This document shows positions 48,049 to 62,585 of a stretch of DNA of 64,000 nt, in pieces. Location: contig NZ_BAAAWN010000001.1 in assembly GCF_039535095.1 (NCBI RefSeq), forward strand, positions 2,108,001 through 2,172,000, written 5' to 3'. Within the stretch, counting starts at the first letter, position 1; every line of letters starts with the position of its first letter. A program made the position numbers and the translations under genes. The notes beneath the pieces are model-generated. The model ran no database searches, had not been told where the DNA came from, and saw only the letters and a list, made by a program, of their open reading frames with translations. This stretch comes from Arthrobacter ramosus. Lineage in GTDB: Bacteria; Actinomycetota; Actinomycetes; Actinomycetales; Micrococcaceae.

Positions 48049-50189
48049 AGGACGTCGACGCCGTCGAGCCGCAATTGCACCGGTCCCGAGGTTCGCTTCG
48101 CCGCACTGGCGGCTTTGACTGCCCGCATGGAACGGGTGGCAACACCTGCTTGGGCATAAGGAATGAAGATCAGTGTCCGGACGTCCGGATCGCGCTCCTG
48201 TTCCACTGCACGCTGCGCCGACAGCGTGAGGGAGACCGGCGCGGGGCCCGCGGTGCGGAGTTGGATGTTTTCGGCCAGGCTTTCGGTAAAGTGCACGACG
48301 TCGGCGCGCTTGCCCGTCACCGACGCGATCCGGACTGCGGGGGGCAACTGGAGTTCCTGCCGCAGTGCGAGCTCGCGGGAGGCGTATCCCGCAGGGTCCC
48401 AGCGCAACAGGGCACCCGTCGCGGTTGTGTCGTCGGCAGTGATGATCACGAGCCCGCCTTCATTCGCGGGCCGCACGAGGGCTGCAGCGTTGAACCATCG
48501 CCGCACTGTGTCCTCCCCGGCGCGCAGGTTCTCCCTGCGCAGGAGCGAATTGCCATCCAGGAGCAGCGCCGCCGCGTAGCCGCCGCTTACGATCGGCTCA
48601 GCGCCCACGGTTGCCACCACGAGGGCACGGGCATCGGACACCGTGGCTTTGACCTGGTCCCCCGAAGACGTCACGACGGCCTTGCCTGGAAAAGCCCTGC
48701 CTAGTTCTTCCGCGGTCCGCAGCACACCGGCGGCCCCCCTGCGAAGACGGCCTCCGCCGCAATGGCGGCAGCGCCACTCCGGGGCCGGGGTGGAGCACCA
48801 GCGGCACTGCGGCAGGGCCGATTGTCCGGCGATCGCGAGGGGGCCCTGGCAGTTGTTGCACCTGGCGGTTTCGCGGCAATCCTCGCAGACAAGGGATGGG
48901 GCGTAGCCGGCCCGGGCCACCTGTACCAGGACGGGTCCGCGTTCCAGTCCCTCTTTGGCGGCCCGCCAGGCGGCGCCGGGCAAGCGTGCGATCTTTGCCA
49001 GGGGGTCGCGTTCCTGCTCGAAGCTGTCAGCTGTATTGAGCACCCGGGGCGTGCTGGCTCGGACCAGCGGCCGGGGGGCTTCCACTGGCACGGCCCAGCC
49101 GCCCTCAACAAGCCGCTGAAGTTCGGTGCTGCGGGTGTGCGCAGCCATGAGGCACGCCGCTGATTCCTGTTCGGAACGCAAGAGCAGGATTTCCCGGGTG
49201 TGGGCGTAGGGGGCGCGCTGGTCAATGTGGAGGTCGTCGCCGTCGTCCCAGCACACCACCAGCCCCAGGTCCTGCACCGGAGCGTAAGCTGCCGAGCGGG
49301 TGCCGACTGCCACTTTTGCCGCGCCGCTGAGGAGCCGAAGGTAGCTTCGGTACCGCGGTGTCGGGCCGTCGTCGGCCGTCAACCGCGCGACGTCCCCTGC
49401 CGGCAGGACAGCGCGCAGGGCCGCTTCCATGCGGTCGAGATCACGGTAGTCGGGAACGACGACGACGGCACCCCGCCCTGAGGAGCGGACTGCCGCCACC
49501 GCAGACGCCACAAGCCCGGGCCAGCCGGCGGTTCCAAAACCCTGGGTTGCAGTCAAGACGGCGCGGGGTGAGCCACCCCCGGCCAGGTGTTGCAGGTAGG
49601 GCGTCCCGTTTGTGTAGGAAGCCCACGCCGCTTGGGCCTGGGACGCGGAGCCCTGGGAAGCGGTGCCATGCCCGTCCGGGGTGTCCGGCTCGTCAGGTTC
49701 GTCCAGGCGGGAATCGCCGGACAGGAACTGCTTCTCCAAGCGCGCGACACGGGGCGGAATGGCAGTGCGGAGGACATCGCTCAGCGTCCCGGCATAGCGG
49801 GCCGCGAGACTGGAGGCAAGCTCCAGCAACGCAGGAGTCAGCACCGGAACGGCTGAAACCACCTTGAGAAGCGGAGTCAGGCCATGCCCGGCTTCTGACG
49901 ATTCCATGCGCTCCAGGACGTAGCCGTTGAGTTCCTGGCCGCTGAAGCGGACTTTGACCCGGACGCCTGCCAGGGCGCTCCCGTCCAACTCGGCCGGGAC
50001 GCTGTAGTCGAAAGGCCTGTCGAGATGCGGCAAGGATGATTCGATCAGGACCCGTGCCACCGGATTGTTCGCCGCGAGCGGTGGCCCGGCGACGTCGCTC
50101 CCGCGCGAAGGGAAGCCTTGCAACAAGGACGGCTGATGGGACGGCGAAGGCAACGCCATGGCAAACGGAAGCAGCGAGCCATCGCTCAT
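48045..50189 (-). CDS. priA: Primosomal protein N' (PriA-like, without helicase motifs)
   Basis: A 714-residue protein aligned with PriA: an N-terminal 3'-DNA binding domain (VARVLIESSLPHLDRPFDYSVP split by position near 55-75), a helicase-like core, and a Cys-rich zinc region (CEDCRETARCNNC, CRWCSTP, CRHCGGG). The core lacks a Walker A motif, and the DEEH box reads WDDGDD, so ATP-driven unwinding is unlikely. This is the usual state in actinobacteria. ATG 50189 is preceded by GGGAGGTGA. It is followed by the metK cluster upstream. Confidence 0.88.
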   Translation of the reverse strand: MSDGSLLPFAMALPSPSHQPSLLQGFPSRGSDVAGPPLAANNPVARVLIESSLPHLDRPFDYSVPAELDGSALAGVRVKVRFSGQELNGYVLERMESSEAGHGLTPLLKVVSAVPVLTPALLELASSLAARYAGTLSDVLRTAIPPRVARLEKQFLSGDSRLDEPDEPDTPDGHGTASQGSASQAQAAWASYTNGTPYLQHLAGGGSPRAVLTATQGFGTAGWPGLVASAVAAVRSSGRGAVVVVPDYRDLDRMEAALRAVLPAGDVARLTADDGPTPRYRSYLRLLSGAAKVAVGTRSAAYAPVQDLGLVVCWDDGDDLHIDQRAPYAHTREILLLRSEQESAACLMAAHTRSTELQRLVEGGWAVPVEAPRPLVRASTPRVLNTADSFEQERDPLAKIARLPGAAWRAAKEGLERGPVLVQVARAGYAPSLVCEDCRETARCNNCQGPLAIAGQSALPQCRWCSTPAPEWRCRHCGGGRLRRGAAGVLRTAEELGRAFPGKAVVTSSGDQVKATVSDARALVVATVGAEPIVSGGYAAALLLDGNSLLRRENLRAGEDTVRRWFNAAALVRPANEGGLVIITADDTTATGALLRWDPAGYASRELALRQELQLPPAVRIASVTGKRADVVHFTESLAENIQLRTAGPAPVSLTLSAQRAVEQERDPDVRTLIFIPYAQAGVATRSMRAVKAASAAKRTSGPVQLRLDGVDVL

Positions 50190-50276
50190 GCTTGTCACCT
50201 CCCTGGAGTGCCGGATGCCTTGGGGCAATCCAAGCAGGCACCACCGACAATGCCGGCTCTGGCTGGAGCAGCCAAG

Positions 50277-51506
50277 TCAGGCGTTGAAGAATTCTTTCAG
50301 TTCGTCCACGCGGTCCAATCGTTCCCACGTGAAGTCCGGCTCGTCGCGGCCGAAATGGCCATGCGCCGCGGTCTTTGCGTAGATGGGGCGCTTGAGGTCG
50401 AGAGCGTCGATGATGGCGCGCGGACGGAGATCGAAGATCTCCGCAATCGCTTCGCTGATCTTGGCCGGGTCGACAGTCTCGGTACCGAAGGTTTCGACGT
50501 ACGTGCCTACTGGGCGCGCCTGGCCGATCGCGTAGGCGATCTGGATTTCGGCCCGCTTGGCCAAGCCTGCGGCTACGACGTTCTTCGCTACCCAGCGCAT
50601 CGCGTAGGCCGCCGAGCGGTCCACCTTCGACGGATCCTTGCCGGAGAAGGCACCGCCGCCGTGGCGGGCCATGCCGCCGTACGTGTCAACGATGATCTTG
50701 CGGCCTGTCAGCCCGGCGTCGCCGACGGGACCGCCGATGACGAAGGCACCGGCCGGGTTCAGGATGTTCGCGACGTGGGAGATGTCCAGGTTGGACACAG
50801 CCAGGACGGGCTCGATCACGTGCGAGGCGAGATCGGCGCGCAGGCGATCGAGGTGGGTCCCTTCGGCGTGCTGGCTGGAGATGACCACCGTTTCAACGGA
50901 AACCGGACGGTCGCGGTCGTATCCGACCGTCACCTGGGTCTTGCCGTCAGGACGGAGGTAGGCCAGTTCGCCGCTCTTGCGGACTTCGGTGAGACGCTCG
51001 GACAGCCGATGGGCGAGCCAAATGGGCGTCGGCATGTAGGACGGGGTCTCGTCGCTCGCGTAGCCGAACATGATGCCCTGGTCACCGGCGCCCTGGAGGT
51101 CGTAGTCGTCCTCCTGGCGGCCTTCGCGGGCTTCGAGCGAATTGAAGACGCCACCGGCTATGTCGTTGGACTGCTGTCCGATGGAGACAGACACGCCGCA
51201 ACGGGCGCCGTCGAAGCCGTTGGCCGACGAGTCGTAACCGATGCCGAGGATGGTCTCGCGGACGATCTGCGGGATTTCAACATACGCATCCGTCGTGACT
51301 TCACCGGCTACGTGCACCAAGCCTGTGGTGGCCATGGTTTCAACAGCCACGCGCGACTCAGGGTCTGCGGCCAGGAGCGCATCGAGGATGGCGTCGCTGA
51401 TCTGGTCGCAGATTTTGTCCGGGTGCCCTTCCGTGACCGACTCTGAGGTGAAGAGCCGGAGCTTGGACGGGATGCCGTGGGATTCATGGTGCAGCGGTAA
51501 AGTCAC
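50277..51506 (-). CDS. metK: S-adenosylmethionine synthase
   Basis: A 409-residue enzyme making SAM from methionine and ATP. Signatures are [21 protein letters not shown] near the N terminus (split), [12 protein letters not shown] and [16 protein letters not shown]. The GTG start at 51506 is used. coaBC ends 92 bp upstream on the same strand. No SAM riboswitch is evident. Confidence 0.96.
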   Translation of the reverse strand: MTLPLHHESHGIPSKLRLFTSESVTEGHPDKICDQISDAILDALLAADPESRVAVETMATTGLVHVAGEVTTDAYVEIPQIVRETILGIGYDSSANGFDGARCGVSVSIGQQSNDIAGGVFNSLEAREGRQEDDYDLQGAGDQGIMFGYASDETPSYMPTPIWLAHRLSERLTEVRKSGELAYLRPDGKTQVTVGYDRDRPVSVETVVISSQHAEGTHLDRLRADLASHVIEPVLAVSNLDISHVANILNPAGAFVIGGPVGDAGLTGRKIIVDTYGGMARHGGGAFSGKDPSKVDRSAAYAMRWVAKNVVAAGLAKRAEIQIAYAIGQARPVGTYVETFGTETVDPAKISEAIAEIFDLRPRAIIDALDLKRPIYAKTAAHGHFGRDEPDFTWERLDRVDELKEFFNA

Positions 51507-51598
51507 TCGACTACCTTACTCGGTTGGGGGCGGCCGGCTTCCGCCGTATGTCCCTATGCTAAGGATGGACCAGCTAAGCAATGAGCCTCACCCGGCGC

Positions 51599-52846
51599 CT
51601 AGCTGGCCGGGTGTACCCGGCTCAGTTCAGTGCTGATGCGGTCAATAACAGCGGCGGCGACGTCGGATTTGGAACCTGCCGCCGACTGCGGCGCCGCGCC
51701 ATGGCCGGAGAGAATGATCACAGAATTCTGGTCCTGGCCGAACACGCGCCCGACGCCTACCTGGTTGACCACTAAAAGGTCACAGCCTTTGCGTTTGAGC
51801 TTGGCGGTGGCGTGCTCCAGGACGTTGCCGTCCTCGTCCCCGGTTTCGGCCGCAAATCCGATGATCAACTGCGTGGATGCCTCAGCGTCGCGACGTACCA
51901 CCAGCTCATGCAGAATGTCCGGGTTCTGCACGAGGCGCACCACGGGGGCGTCGTTGCCGTTGACCTTCTTGATTTTCGTGTCTGAAACTTCGGCGGGGCG
52001 GAAGTCCGCGACGGCTGCGGCCATGATCACGACGTCGGAGCCGACGGCGGCTTCCAGCGCGGCGTCACGGAGCTCCAATGCGGATTCAACCTGGATCAGC
52101 TCGACGCCCGCAGGTGCCTGTACTTCCATGTGGGCAGCGAGGAACCTCACGTGGGCGCCTGCGTCAAGGGCCGCGGCGGCCAGCGCAACACCTTGCTTGC
52201 CTGAGGACCTGTTCCCAAGGAACCGGACTGGATCCAGGGACTCCCTGGTGCCGCCGGCGGAGATCGTGACGGTGCGCCCGGCCAGGGGTTTCGGGCCAGC
52301 AAGCCGGGTTGAGGGCGAGGAGGCGTCGACCAAAGCCATAGCGGCTGCGAAGATGGCTTCCTGCTCGGGCAGTCTGCCTGGCCCGGAGTCCGCGCCTGTG
52401 AGCCGGCCCACTGCGGGTTCCAGGACGGTGATGCCCCGGCTGCGCAGTGTTTCCACGTTCGCCTGGGTGGCTTGGTTGTGCCACATTTCGGTGTGCATTG
52501 CGGGAGCGAAAAGCACCGGGCCGTGGGCCATCAGGAGTGTATTGGTCAGCAGATCCCCCGCTTGGCCGGTTGCTGCCTTGGCCAGCAGGTCGGCAGTCGC
52601 CGGGGCGACCACGATGAGATCCGCCTCATGACCGAGACGGACGTGGTTGACCTTCTCCACGTCGTCAAAGACGCTGTTGCTCACCGGATTGCCCGAGAGG
52701 GCCTCCCATGTAGCCACGCCGACAAACCGGTTGGCGGCCTCCGTGGGAATGACCGTGACATTGTGTCCGGCCTCAGTAAAAAGCCGGAGGAGCGATGCAA
52801 CCTTGTAGGCTGCGATCCCTCCCCCGACTCCGAGGACTATGCGCAC
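51599..52846 (-). CDS. coaBC: Bifunctional phosphopantothenoylcysteine decarboxylase/phosphopantothenate-cysteine ligase
   Basis: A 415-residue fusion for coenzyme A synthesis. The N-terminal flavin decarboxylase domain has GVGGGIAAYK, the active-site NHVRLGHEAD region and APAMHTEMW. The C-terminal CTP-dependent ligase has VTISAGGTRESLDPVRFLGN, and AAAVADFRP. It sits between rpoZ and metK, as is common in actinobacteria. Confidence 0.95.
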   Translation of the reverse strand: MRIVLGVGGGIAAYKVASLLRLFTEAGHNVTVIPTEAANRFVGVATWEALSGNPVSNSVFDDVEKVNHVRLGHEADLIVVAPATADLLAKAATGQAGDLLTNTLLMAHGPVLFAPAMHTEMWHNQATQANVETLRSRGITVLEPAVGRLTGADSGPGRLPEQEAIFAAAMALVDASSPSTRLAGPKPLAGRTVTISAGGTRESLDPVRFLGNRSSGKQGVALAAAALDAGAHVRFLAAHMEVQAPAGVELIQVESALELRDAALEAAVGSDVVIMAAAVADFRPAEVSDTKIKKVNGNDAPVVRLVQNPDILHELVVRRDAEASTQLIIGFAAETGDEDGNVLEHATAKLKRKGCDLLVVNQVGVGRVFGQDQNSVIILSGHGAAPQSAAGSKSDVAAAVIDRISTELSRVHPAS

Positions 52847-52873
52847 GTGACCTCCGTCAACAGGCAGTCTGTT

Positions 52874-53134
52874 TTACTCTGCGGGCTCGATGGGAGTGGA
52901 AACCAGCAGGCCTTCGTTGATCTCGCGCAGGGCGATGGAAAGCGACTTCTCGTTCAGCTTCGTGTCGACCAGCGGGCCAACGTATTCGAAGAGGCCCTCG
53001 TGCAGCTGTGCGTAGTACGCGTTGATCTGGCGCGCGCGCTTGGCGCCGAAAATCACCAGGCCGTACTTTGAATCGGCAGCAGCAAGCAGCTCGTCGATCG
53101 GCGGGTTGATGATGCCTTCAAGGTTCGTGGACAC
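52874..53134 (-). CDS. rpoZ: DNA-directed RNA polymerase omega subunit
   Basis: An 86-residue subunit that aids folding of beta'. It starts [18 protein letters not shown], and has the conserved [16 protein letters not shown] block and the C-terminal [13 protein letters not shown]. It lies between gmk and coaBC, the usual order. Confidence 0.95.
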   Translation of the reverse strand: MSTNLEGIINPPIDELLAAADSKYGLVIFGAKRARQINAYYAQLHEGLFEYVGPLVDTKLNEKSLSIALREINEGLLVSTPIEPAE

Positions 53135-53173
53135 GAATTCTCCAAATTCTAACGGGCTGACAAGTGCTAGCGC

Positions 53174-53746
53174 TTAGCGCTGGTGCGGGGTAAGCCCCAT
53201 GAGTGAAACAAGCTCGTCCGCTGCCCGGCGTACGTCGTCATTGATGACGGTGTGGTCAAACTCCGGTTCAGCGGCAAGTTCCAGTTTAGCGGTTTCCAGC
53301 CGCCGCTGCTGTTCCTCCGGAGTTTCGGTGCCGCGTCCCACCAGGCGGCGGACCATTTCGTCCCAGCTGGGCGGAGCAAGGAAGACGAAGTTGGCGTCCG
53401 GAACTGCCGCCTTGACCTGGCGGGCGCCCTGCAAATCGATCTCCAGCAGCACGGACCTGCCTTCGGAGATGGCAGCGTCCACGGTGCTGCGCAGCGTGCC
53501 GTAGCGGTTCTTTCCGTGGACGACGGCCCACTCAAGCAGCTGGCCGTCCTCAACGAGTGCGTCGAATTCCTCGGCGGACTTGAAGAAGTAGTGGACACCG
53601 TCTGTCTCCCCCGGCCGCGGAGCACGGGTGGTGGCTGAAACCGACAGCCAGACCTCGGGGTAATTGTCCCGGATATACGTGGATACTGTTCCCTTGCCAA
53701 CGGCAGTGGGGCCTGCGAGGACGGTCAGTCCCGGATTCTTGCTCAC
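53174..53746 (-). CDS. gmk: Guanylate kinase
   Basis: A 190-residue enzyme that phosphorylates GMP to GDP. The P-loop is GPTAVGKGT; the GMP-binding region is [19 protein letters not shown] and later [11 protein letters not shown]. It starts 31 bp after mihF and is followed by rpoZ. Confidence 0.96.
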   Translation of the reverse strand: MSKNPGLTVLAGPTAVGKGTVSTYIRDNYPEVWLSVSATTRAPRPGETDGVHYFFKSAEEFDALVEDGQLLEWAVVHGKNRYGTLRSTVDAAISEGRSVLLEIDLQGARQVKAAVPDANFVFLAPPSWDEMVRRLVGRGTETPEEQQRRLETAKLELAAEPEFDHTVINDDVRRAADELVSLMGLTPHQR

Positions 53747-53777
53747 ATCGTCCTTCGTGGAGAGGCTGCACTTCTTT

Positions 53778-54110
53778 TTAAACGCTGTATTTGTCTTCCA
53801 TAAAATCTATCAGCGACCGGGACTGGTGAATTCCCAGGCCCCTGAGCCTGCGTGAAGGGGCGATTCCAATCTCCGCCATGATGGCCGCCGCCCGGACCGG
53901 GCCAATGCCTGGGACAGCCTCGATCAGCTCGGAAACACGCATGCGGGCGATAGCCTCGTCAGTCTGCGCCGACTTGATCAGCCGGGCAATGCTGAGTTCG
54001 CCCGACCTGAGCTGTTCCTTCGCGAGAGCCCGTCTTGCCCGGGCTCTCGCTGCCTTTTCCAAGGCATCGGAACGTTCCTCTGGTGACAGAGCCTTTAAGG
54101 TCACTGACAC
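53778..54110 (-). CDS. mihF: Integration host factor, actinobacterial type
   Basis: A 110-residue basic nucleoid protein. The Ala/Arg-rich N-terminal helix ([17 protein letters not shown]) and the helix-two-turn-helix [20 protein letters not shown] fit mIHF/sIHF, which bends or binds DNA and is essential in studied actinobacteria. The GTG at 54110 follows AAAGGGGGA. It precedes gmk, as is typical. Confidence 0.93.
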   Translation of the reverse strand: MSVTLKALSPEERSDALEKAARARARRALAKEQLRSGELSIARLIKSAQTDEAIARMRVSELIEAVPGIGPVRAAAIMAEIGIAPSRRLRGLGIHQSRSLIDFMEDKYSV

Positions 54111-54213
54111 ATCCCCCTTTGGCCGGCATCGAGTGCGTTGCGGATTGGACTGATCCCGAAGCTATCGCGTGGTCAGTGCGGAGCGCAATGCATTGGACCC
54201 ACGAAGATCAGGC

Positions 54214-55117
54214 TCAGCCTTTCAGCAAGCCATCGCGGGTGGCCTCCGTGGCGGAACGCAGTCCGGCAATCGTTGGACCAGCCGCGAGGATTCCGCGGCT
54301 CGACGTCGCCAGGACCGCCGGGTACGCCGCGCCGAAAGTGGAACGCAGATCCGCGGGCGTGGCTCCTTGCGCGCCCAGTCCGGGCGCCAGGATGGGCCCG
54401 TGAACGGCGTCGAGGTCCAGCCCAAGTTCCACGAGCGCCGCGCCAATCGTGGCACCCACCACGAGACCGACCGAGCCCAGACCCGCAGGCCCCATGGCGC
54501 CCGCATAGCGGCGGTTTTCCTCGGCCGCAGCCTCGGCAATCCGCCGAGCCACCGATTCCGAACCGCCAACATGCTGCACGGACTTGCCCTCGGGGTTGGA
54601 CGTCAGGGCGAGCACGAAAACACCGCGGCCGGACTCGGCCGCGAGGTCGAGCGCCGGGCGCAGCGACTCGAAGCCGAGGTACGGGCTCAGGGTGACCGAG
54701 TCTGCTGCCAAGGAGGAGCCATCCCGTAGCCAGGCGTCGGCATAGGCAGCCATCGTGGAACCGATGTCTCCGCGTTTGGCGTCGGCGATGCTCAAAACTC
54801 CGGCATCGGATGCGGCCGCAAGGGTCCGCTCCAAGACCGCCATGCCTGCGGAGCCGTGACGCTCATAGAGCGCCACCTGCGGTTTTACCGCGGCAGCGAG
54901 CGTCGCCACGGCCTCCACGACGGTGAGCGAAAAGCGCTCCAGGCCGGCGACGTCGTCGTTCAATCCCCAGTCCGCCAGGAGCCCCGGGTGCGGGTCAATG
55001 CCGACGCACAGGGGGCCGCGGGCGGCCATCGCGGCAGCCAGGTGGGAACCGAACGGCTGTCGGGGCCCCGAGCTAAGAACAGCCCGCGCAAGGGGACGCT
55101 GCCCGGCTGCCGCAGAC

Positions 55118-55125
<8 letters not shown>
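54214..55125 (-). CDS. pyrF: Orotidine 5'-phosphate decarboxylase (type 2)
   Basis: A 303-residue enzyme converting OMP to UMP, the last step of the pathway. Catalytic residues are in [13 protein letters not shown] (Asp-Lys-Asp). N-terminal [13 protein letters not shown] and C-terminal [11 protein letters not shown] are typical of type 2. The start overlaps the carB stop by 8 bp. It closes the pyr operon. Confidence 0.95.
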
Positions 55126-58437
<3,312 letters not shown>

Positions 58438-58438
<1 letters not shown>

Positions 58439-59715
58439 TACTTGGTGTCCTCGTTCTTCGCGGAGTTCGATGTCTGAGTGTCGGCGGCCTGTGCGGCGTC
58501 CTGGCCGTTCTTCGTGCTCTCCATCAGGTCGATGAAGCGGTCGAAGAGGTAGGCGGCGTCGTGCGGTCCGGCCGCGGCTTCGGGGTGGTACTGGACCGAG
58601 AAGGCCGGGATGTCGAGGCAGGCGAGTCCTTCGACGACGTCGTCGTTGAGGCTCACGTGGCTGACCTCCACGCGGCCAAAGCGCTCTTCGGGAGCCATCG
58701 TGGCGCCGTCCATGGGAGCGTCGACGGCGAAGCCGTGGTTCTGCGAGGTGATTTCGACCTTGCCCGTGCGGCGGTCCATCACCGGCTGGTTGATCCCGCG
58801 GTGGCCGTACTTGAGCTTGTAAGTACCGAAGCCGAGGGCCCGGCCCAGGATCTGGTTGCCGAAGCAGATTCCGAAGTACGGCATCTTCTCGTCGAGCACT
58901 GAGCGGAGCAGCTTCACCTGCGCGTCTGCGGTGGCAGGGTCGCCAGGGCCATTGGACATGAAGAAGCCATCAGGGTTGACTGCCTTGACGTCTTCCAGCG
59001 TTGCGCTGGCCGGCAGGACGTGGACGCGTACGCCGCGTTCGGCGAAGCGGACCGGGGTCATGGCCTTGATGCCAAGGTCGATCGCGGCGATGCTGAATTT
59101 CGGCTCGCCGTCCCAGCCGTGGTCCGCGGGTTCGACGACGTATGCCTTGTCAATGCTCACTTCTTCGGCCAGGCGGGCGCCTTCCATGGGAGCGCTGGCC
59201 AGGACGGTGTCCAGGAGTTCCTTGTCGGTGGCCTTGGCTGCCTCGCCGGAGAAAATTCCTGCGCGCATGGTCTTGTGCTCGCGCAGGTGGCGGGTGATGG
59301 CGCGGGTGTCTACGGCCTGGATGCCGACGATGCCCTGTTCAACGAGCTCTGCGTCAAGGCTGCGCTCCGAGCGCCAGTTCGAAGGGCGTCGCGCGGCGTC
59401 GCGGACCACGTAGCCGGCCACCCAGATGCGGCGGGACTCGGCGTCTTCCTTGTTCACTCCCGTGTTCCCGATGTGAGGAGCCGTCTGGACCACCAGCTGG
59501 CGGGCGTAGGAGGGGTCCGTGATGGTTTCCTGGTAGCCGGTCATGCCGGTGGCGAAGACCGCCTCGCCGAGCGCCACGCCCGTGGCGCCGTAGCTGCGGC
59601 CACGGAACGTTCGGCCGTCTTCGAGGACCAGCACTGCCGCGGAGGACTCTGCTGGGTTGGTATTGCCTGTCACTGCGTTGGTGTCCGTCACTTTGTTACT
59701 TTCCACTATCGGCAT
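58438..59715 (-). CDS. carA: Carbamoyl-phosphate synthase small subunit
   Basis: A 425-residue glutamine amidotransferase that supplies ammonia to CarB. The class I glutaminase triad is present: Cys in [11 protein letters not shown], with His and Glu in [12 protein letters not shown]. The N terminus has [16 protein letters not shown]. The C-terminal tail is Asp/Asn/Gln-rich and longer than average. The start overlaps the PH-like gene by 20 bp; a GTG eight codons on is possible. Confidence 0.95.
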
Positions 59716-60214
59716 CTGCCTGGGGGGCTGCAGAGATCAATTCTTGAAGTGCTTCGAGGAGCGGTTGCTTGTCGGCGGCGTGCCTGGTCCTGAATCCGGT
59801 ATCGAGCTCATGTTCTCCGAGCATCCAGCTCAAGACCACGAGTCCATCCTTCTCCACAAACTTGCCTGCCATCCCGTTGGCGCTGCCGCAATCTGTCACG
59901 GCTTCCGCCGGAACGAATAATGGCGCGGTCCCCTTCCGGTCGAAGAGGACGCCTTCCGAATGCACGCTTATTTCCGCGTTCCCGCGGAAGCCAAGCCCGT
60001 GGACGGCGACCCGGTCAAGCCAGTCTCCCGCCGTCGTCGTGGCCACGTACTGGCCTTCAGTCACAACGCCCGCCGGGCTGAGCCTTTCAGGCACTTCGGG
60101 AAGCTGCCCGAGGCCGGCCTGGCGCTTGAGCCTGCCGCGCCAACCTATCGCAATGAGTCCGGCCGCGACCGCGGCAAGGACCACAACGAGGAGCAAGGAA
60201 GCAAGTTTGTCCAT
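59696..60214 (-). CDS. PH-domain-like single-span membrane protein in the pyr operon
   Basis: A 172-residue protein with one N-terminal membrane span (residues 5-25) and a soluble beta-rich domain ([35 protein letters not shown]). The family is typical of actinobacterial pyr operons between pyrC and carA; its function is unknown. It overlaps the pyrC stop by 1 bp and carA by 20 bp, so it is tightly co-translated. Confidence 0.8.
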   Translation of the reverse strand: MDKLASLLLVVVLAAVAAGLIAIGWRGRLKRQAGLGQLPEVPERLSPAGVVTEGQYVATTTAGDWLDRVAVHGLGFRGNAEISVHSEGVLFDRKGTAPLFVPAEAVTDCGSANGMAGKFVEKDGLVVLSWMLGEHELDTGFRTRHAADKQPLLEALQELISAAPQADADSGK

Positions 60215-61572
60215 CAGTTGCTGCCAGCGCCGGCAGGATCCGCTGCGTGGCGGTACGGCGTGTTGAGCTTGCCGTCCAGTACGGTCGGGTGGCCCTTGAA
60301 GAAGGTGGCGACGACGGCGCCCGGCAGCTCTTTGCCCGCAAAGGGTGAGTTCCGGCCCATGGTCGCCATCTTATGCGGATCCACTGTCCACCGGGCAGCC
60401 GGGTCCACGAGGATCACGTTGGCGGGCTCGCCGGGCTCGAGCGGACGTCCCTGATCTGCCACGCGGCCGATGGCCGCCGGGACCGTGGACGTGACGCGGG
60501 CGAAGTCGGCCCACGTCATGAGCCCGGTTTCGATCATGGTTTCCTGGACTACCGAGAGGGCAGTCTCCAGCCCCGTCATGCCCATGGCCGCCTGGGCCCA
60601 CTCGCACTCTTTGTGCTCGCTCGGATGCGGGGCATGGTCCGTACCGACGACGTCGATGGTGCCGTCGGCGAGTCCGGCACGGAGCGCCTGGACATCGGCG
60701 TCGGTGCGCAGGGGCGGGTTGACTTTGTAGACGGGGTCGTAGCTGCGGACCAGTTCGTCGGTGAGCAACAAGTGGTGGGGCGTGACCTCGGCGGTGACGT
60801 TGATCCCCCGTTCCTTGGCCCAGCGGACGATTTCCACCGATCCGGCGGTGGATACGTGGCAGACGTGGAGGCGGGAGCCGACGTGCTGGGCCAGGAGGAC
60901 ATCCCGGGCGATGATGCTCTCCTCGGCAACCGCGGGCCATCCGGCCAGGCCGAGAACCGCGGAGACGGCGCCTTCGTTCATCTGGGCACCCGCGGTGAGT
61001 CGGGGTTCCTGCGCGTGCTGGGCCACGACGCCGTCGAACGCCTTGACGTACTCGAGGGCGCGGCGCATCAGCACTGGATCGTGGACGCAGATTCCGTCGT
61101 CGGAGAAGACCCGGACCTGGGCGCGCGAGTCGGCCATGGCGCCGAGTTCGGCGAGCTGCTCGCCGGCGAGCCCGACCGTGACGGCACCCACCGGACGCAC
61201 ATCCACCCAACCGGAGGCGCGGCCCAGGCTGTGGACCTGCTCGACGACGCCGGCGGTGTCCGCCACCGGGTTGCTGTTGGCCATGGCGTGGACCGCGGTG
61301 TAGCCGCCAAGGGCTGCGGCGCGGGTACCTGTTTCAACGGTTTCCGCGTCTTCGCGGCCGGGTTCACGCAAGTGGGTGTGGATGTCGACCATACCGGGAA
61401 GTGCCACGAGGCCGGCGGCCTCGATGACGGTGGCACCTTCGGCGGAAAGGCCGATGCCGCGCTCAGCGATGACGCCGTCGCGGATCAGCAGGTCCTCGGC
61501 GTCGCCACCCAGGATGGCCGCGCCGCGGATCAAGTAGACAACGCTTGCTGTGCCTGTTGCGGTCTCGGTCAT
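60214..61572 (-). CDS. pyrC: Dihydroorotase
   Basis: A 452-residue amidohydrolase that cyclises carbamoyl aspartate to dihydroorotate. The zinc site starts with DIHTHLREPG, followed by MANSNPVADT, His residues in VCHVSTAGS and the catalytic GTDHAPHP. It overlaps pyrB by 1 bp. Confidence 0.96.
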   Translation of the reverse strand: MTETATGTASVVYLIRGAAILGGDAEDLLIRDGVIAERGIGLSAEGATVIEAAGLVALPGMVDIHTHLREPGREDAETVETGTRAAALGGYTAVHAMANSNPVADTAGVVEQVHSLGRASGWVDVRPVGAVTVGLAGEQLAELGAMADSRAQVRVFSDDGICVHDPVLMRRALEYVKAFDGVVAQHAQEPRLTAGAQMNEGAVSAVLGLAGWPAVAEESIIARDVLLAQHVGSRLHVCHVSTAGSVEIVRWAKERGINVTAEVTPHHLLLTDELVRSYDPVYKVNPPLRTDADVQALRAGLADGTIDVVGTDHAPHPSEHKECEWAQAAMGMTGLETALSVVQETMIETGLMTWADFARVTSTVPAAIGRVADQGRPLEPGEPANVILVDPAARWTVDPHKMATMGRNSPFAGKELPGAVVATFFKGHPTVLDGKLNTPYRHAADPAGAGSN

Positions 61573-62585
61573 CAGTTGCTCTCCTTTTCGGAACGGGCGG
61601 TGCCCGGCATGGGTGCGGCTTCACGGGAGTCCCCCGAGAGCAGCAAGTACAGTGCAGCCATCCGGACCGACACGCCGTTCCGGACCTGGGCCAGGACGGT
61701 GGAGCGCGGCGAATCGGCGGCGGCGGAAGAGATCTCCAGTCCGCGGTTCATGGGGCCGGGGTGCATGATGATGGTGTCCTTGAGCCCGAGTTCGTCGAGG
61801 GCGCGGAGGCGGGCATCGTCAAAGCCCCAGCGCCGCGAATACTCGCGGGTGGAGGGGAAGAAGGAAGCGTTCATGCGCTCACCTTGGACCCGGAGCATCA
61901 TCATGGCGTCCACTCCGGCCTCGAGGGTCTCGTCGAGGTTGTAGCTGACCTTGCAAGGCCACTGTTCTACGCCGATCGGCAGTAAAGTGGGCGGGGCTAC
62001 GAGTGTTACTTCCGCGCCAAGGGTGCGCAGGAGCCACACGTTGGAGCGGGCGACGCGGGAGTGCAGGACGTCGCCGGCGATGGCGACGCGCATGCCCGTG
62101 AGGTCTGCGCCCGTGGACGCCGAGCCGTGCAATTTGGACCAGTGTCGGCGCATCGTGAACGCGTCCAGGAGAGCCTGCGTGGGGTGTTCATGGGTGCCGT
62201 CCCCGGCGTTGATGACGGCGGCGTCGATCCAGTCGGTCGCGGCCAGGCGGTGCGGCGCCCCGGAAGCCCAGTGGCGGATGACTACGGCATCGGCCCCCAT
62301 GGCTGCGAGGGTCTGCGCGGTGTCCTTGAGGGACTCGCCTTTCGAGACCGAGGAACCCTTGGCGGCGAAGTTGATGACGTCGGCGGAGAGCCGCTTCGCT
62401 GCTGCCTCGAAGGAAATGCGGGTGCGGGTGGAGTCCTCGAAGAAGAGGTTGACCACGGTGCGGCCGCGCAGGGCGGGCAGCTTCTTGACCTCCCGGTCCC
62501 CTACCGCCGCCATTTCCTCGGCGGTGTCCAGGATCCGGATGGCGTCCGCGGCACTCAGGTTCTCGGTGGAGAGCAGGTGTTTCAT
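61572..62585 (-). CDS. pyrB: Aspartate carbamoyltransferase catalytic subunit
   Basis: A 337-residue enzyme that joins carbamoyl phosphate and aspartate. Signatures are [13 protein letters not shown], which binds carbamoyl phosphate, [11 protein letters not shown] and MHPGPMNRG. No regulatory pyrI gene is visible. It overlaps pyrR by 4 bp. Confidence 0.96.
   Translation of the reverse strand: MKHLLSTENLSAADAIRILDTAEEMAAVGDREVKKLPALRGRTVVNLFFEDSTRTRISFEAAAKRLSADVINFAAKGSSVSKGESLKDTAQTLAAMGADAVVIRHWASGAPHRLAATDWIDAAVINAGDGTHEHPTQALLDAFTMRRHWSKLHGSASTGADLTGMRVAIAGDVLHSRVARSNVWLLRTLGAEVTLVAPPTLLPIGVEQWPCKVSYNLDETLEAGVDAMMMLRVQGERMNASFFPSTREYSRRWGFDDARLRALDELGLKDTIIMHPGPMNRGLEISSAAADSPRSTVLAQVRNGVSVRMAALYLLLSGDSREAAPMPGTARSEKESN

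Noticed and set aside
51507..51598. SAM riboswitch before metK
   Set aside because: The gap is only 92 bp and shows no recognisable SAM aptamer elements.
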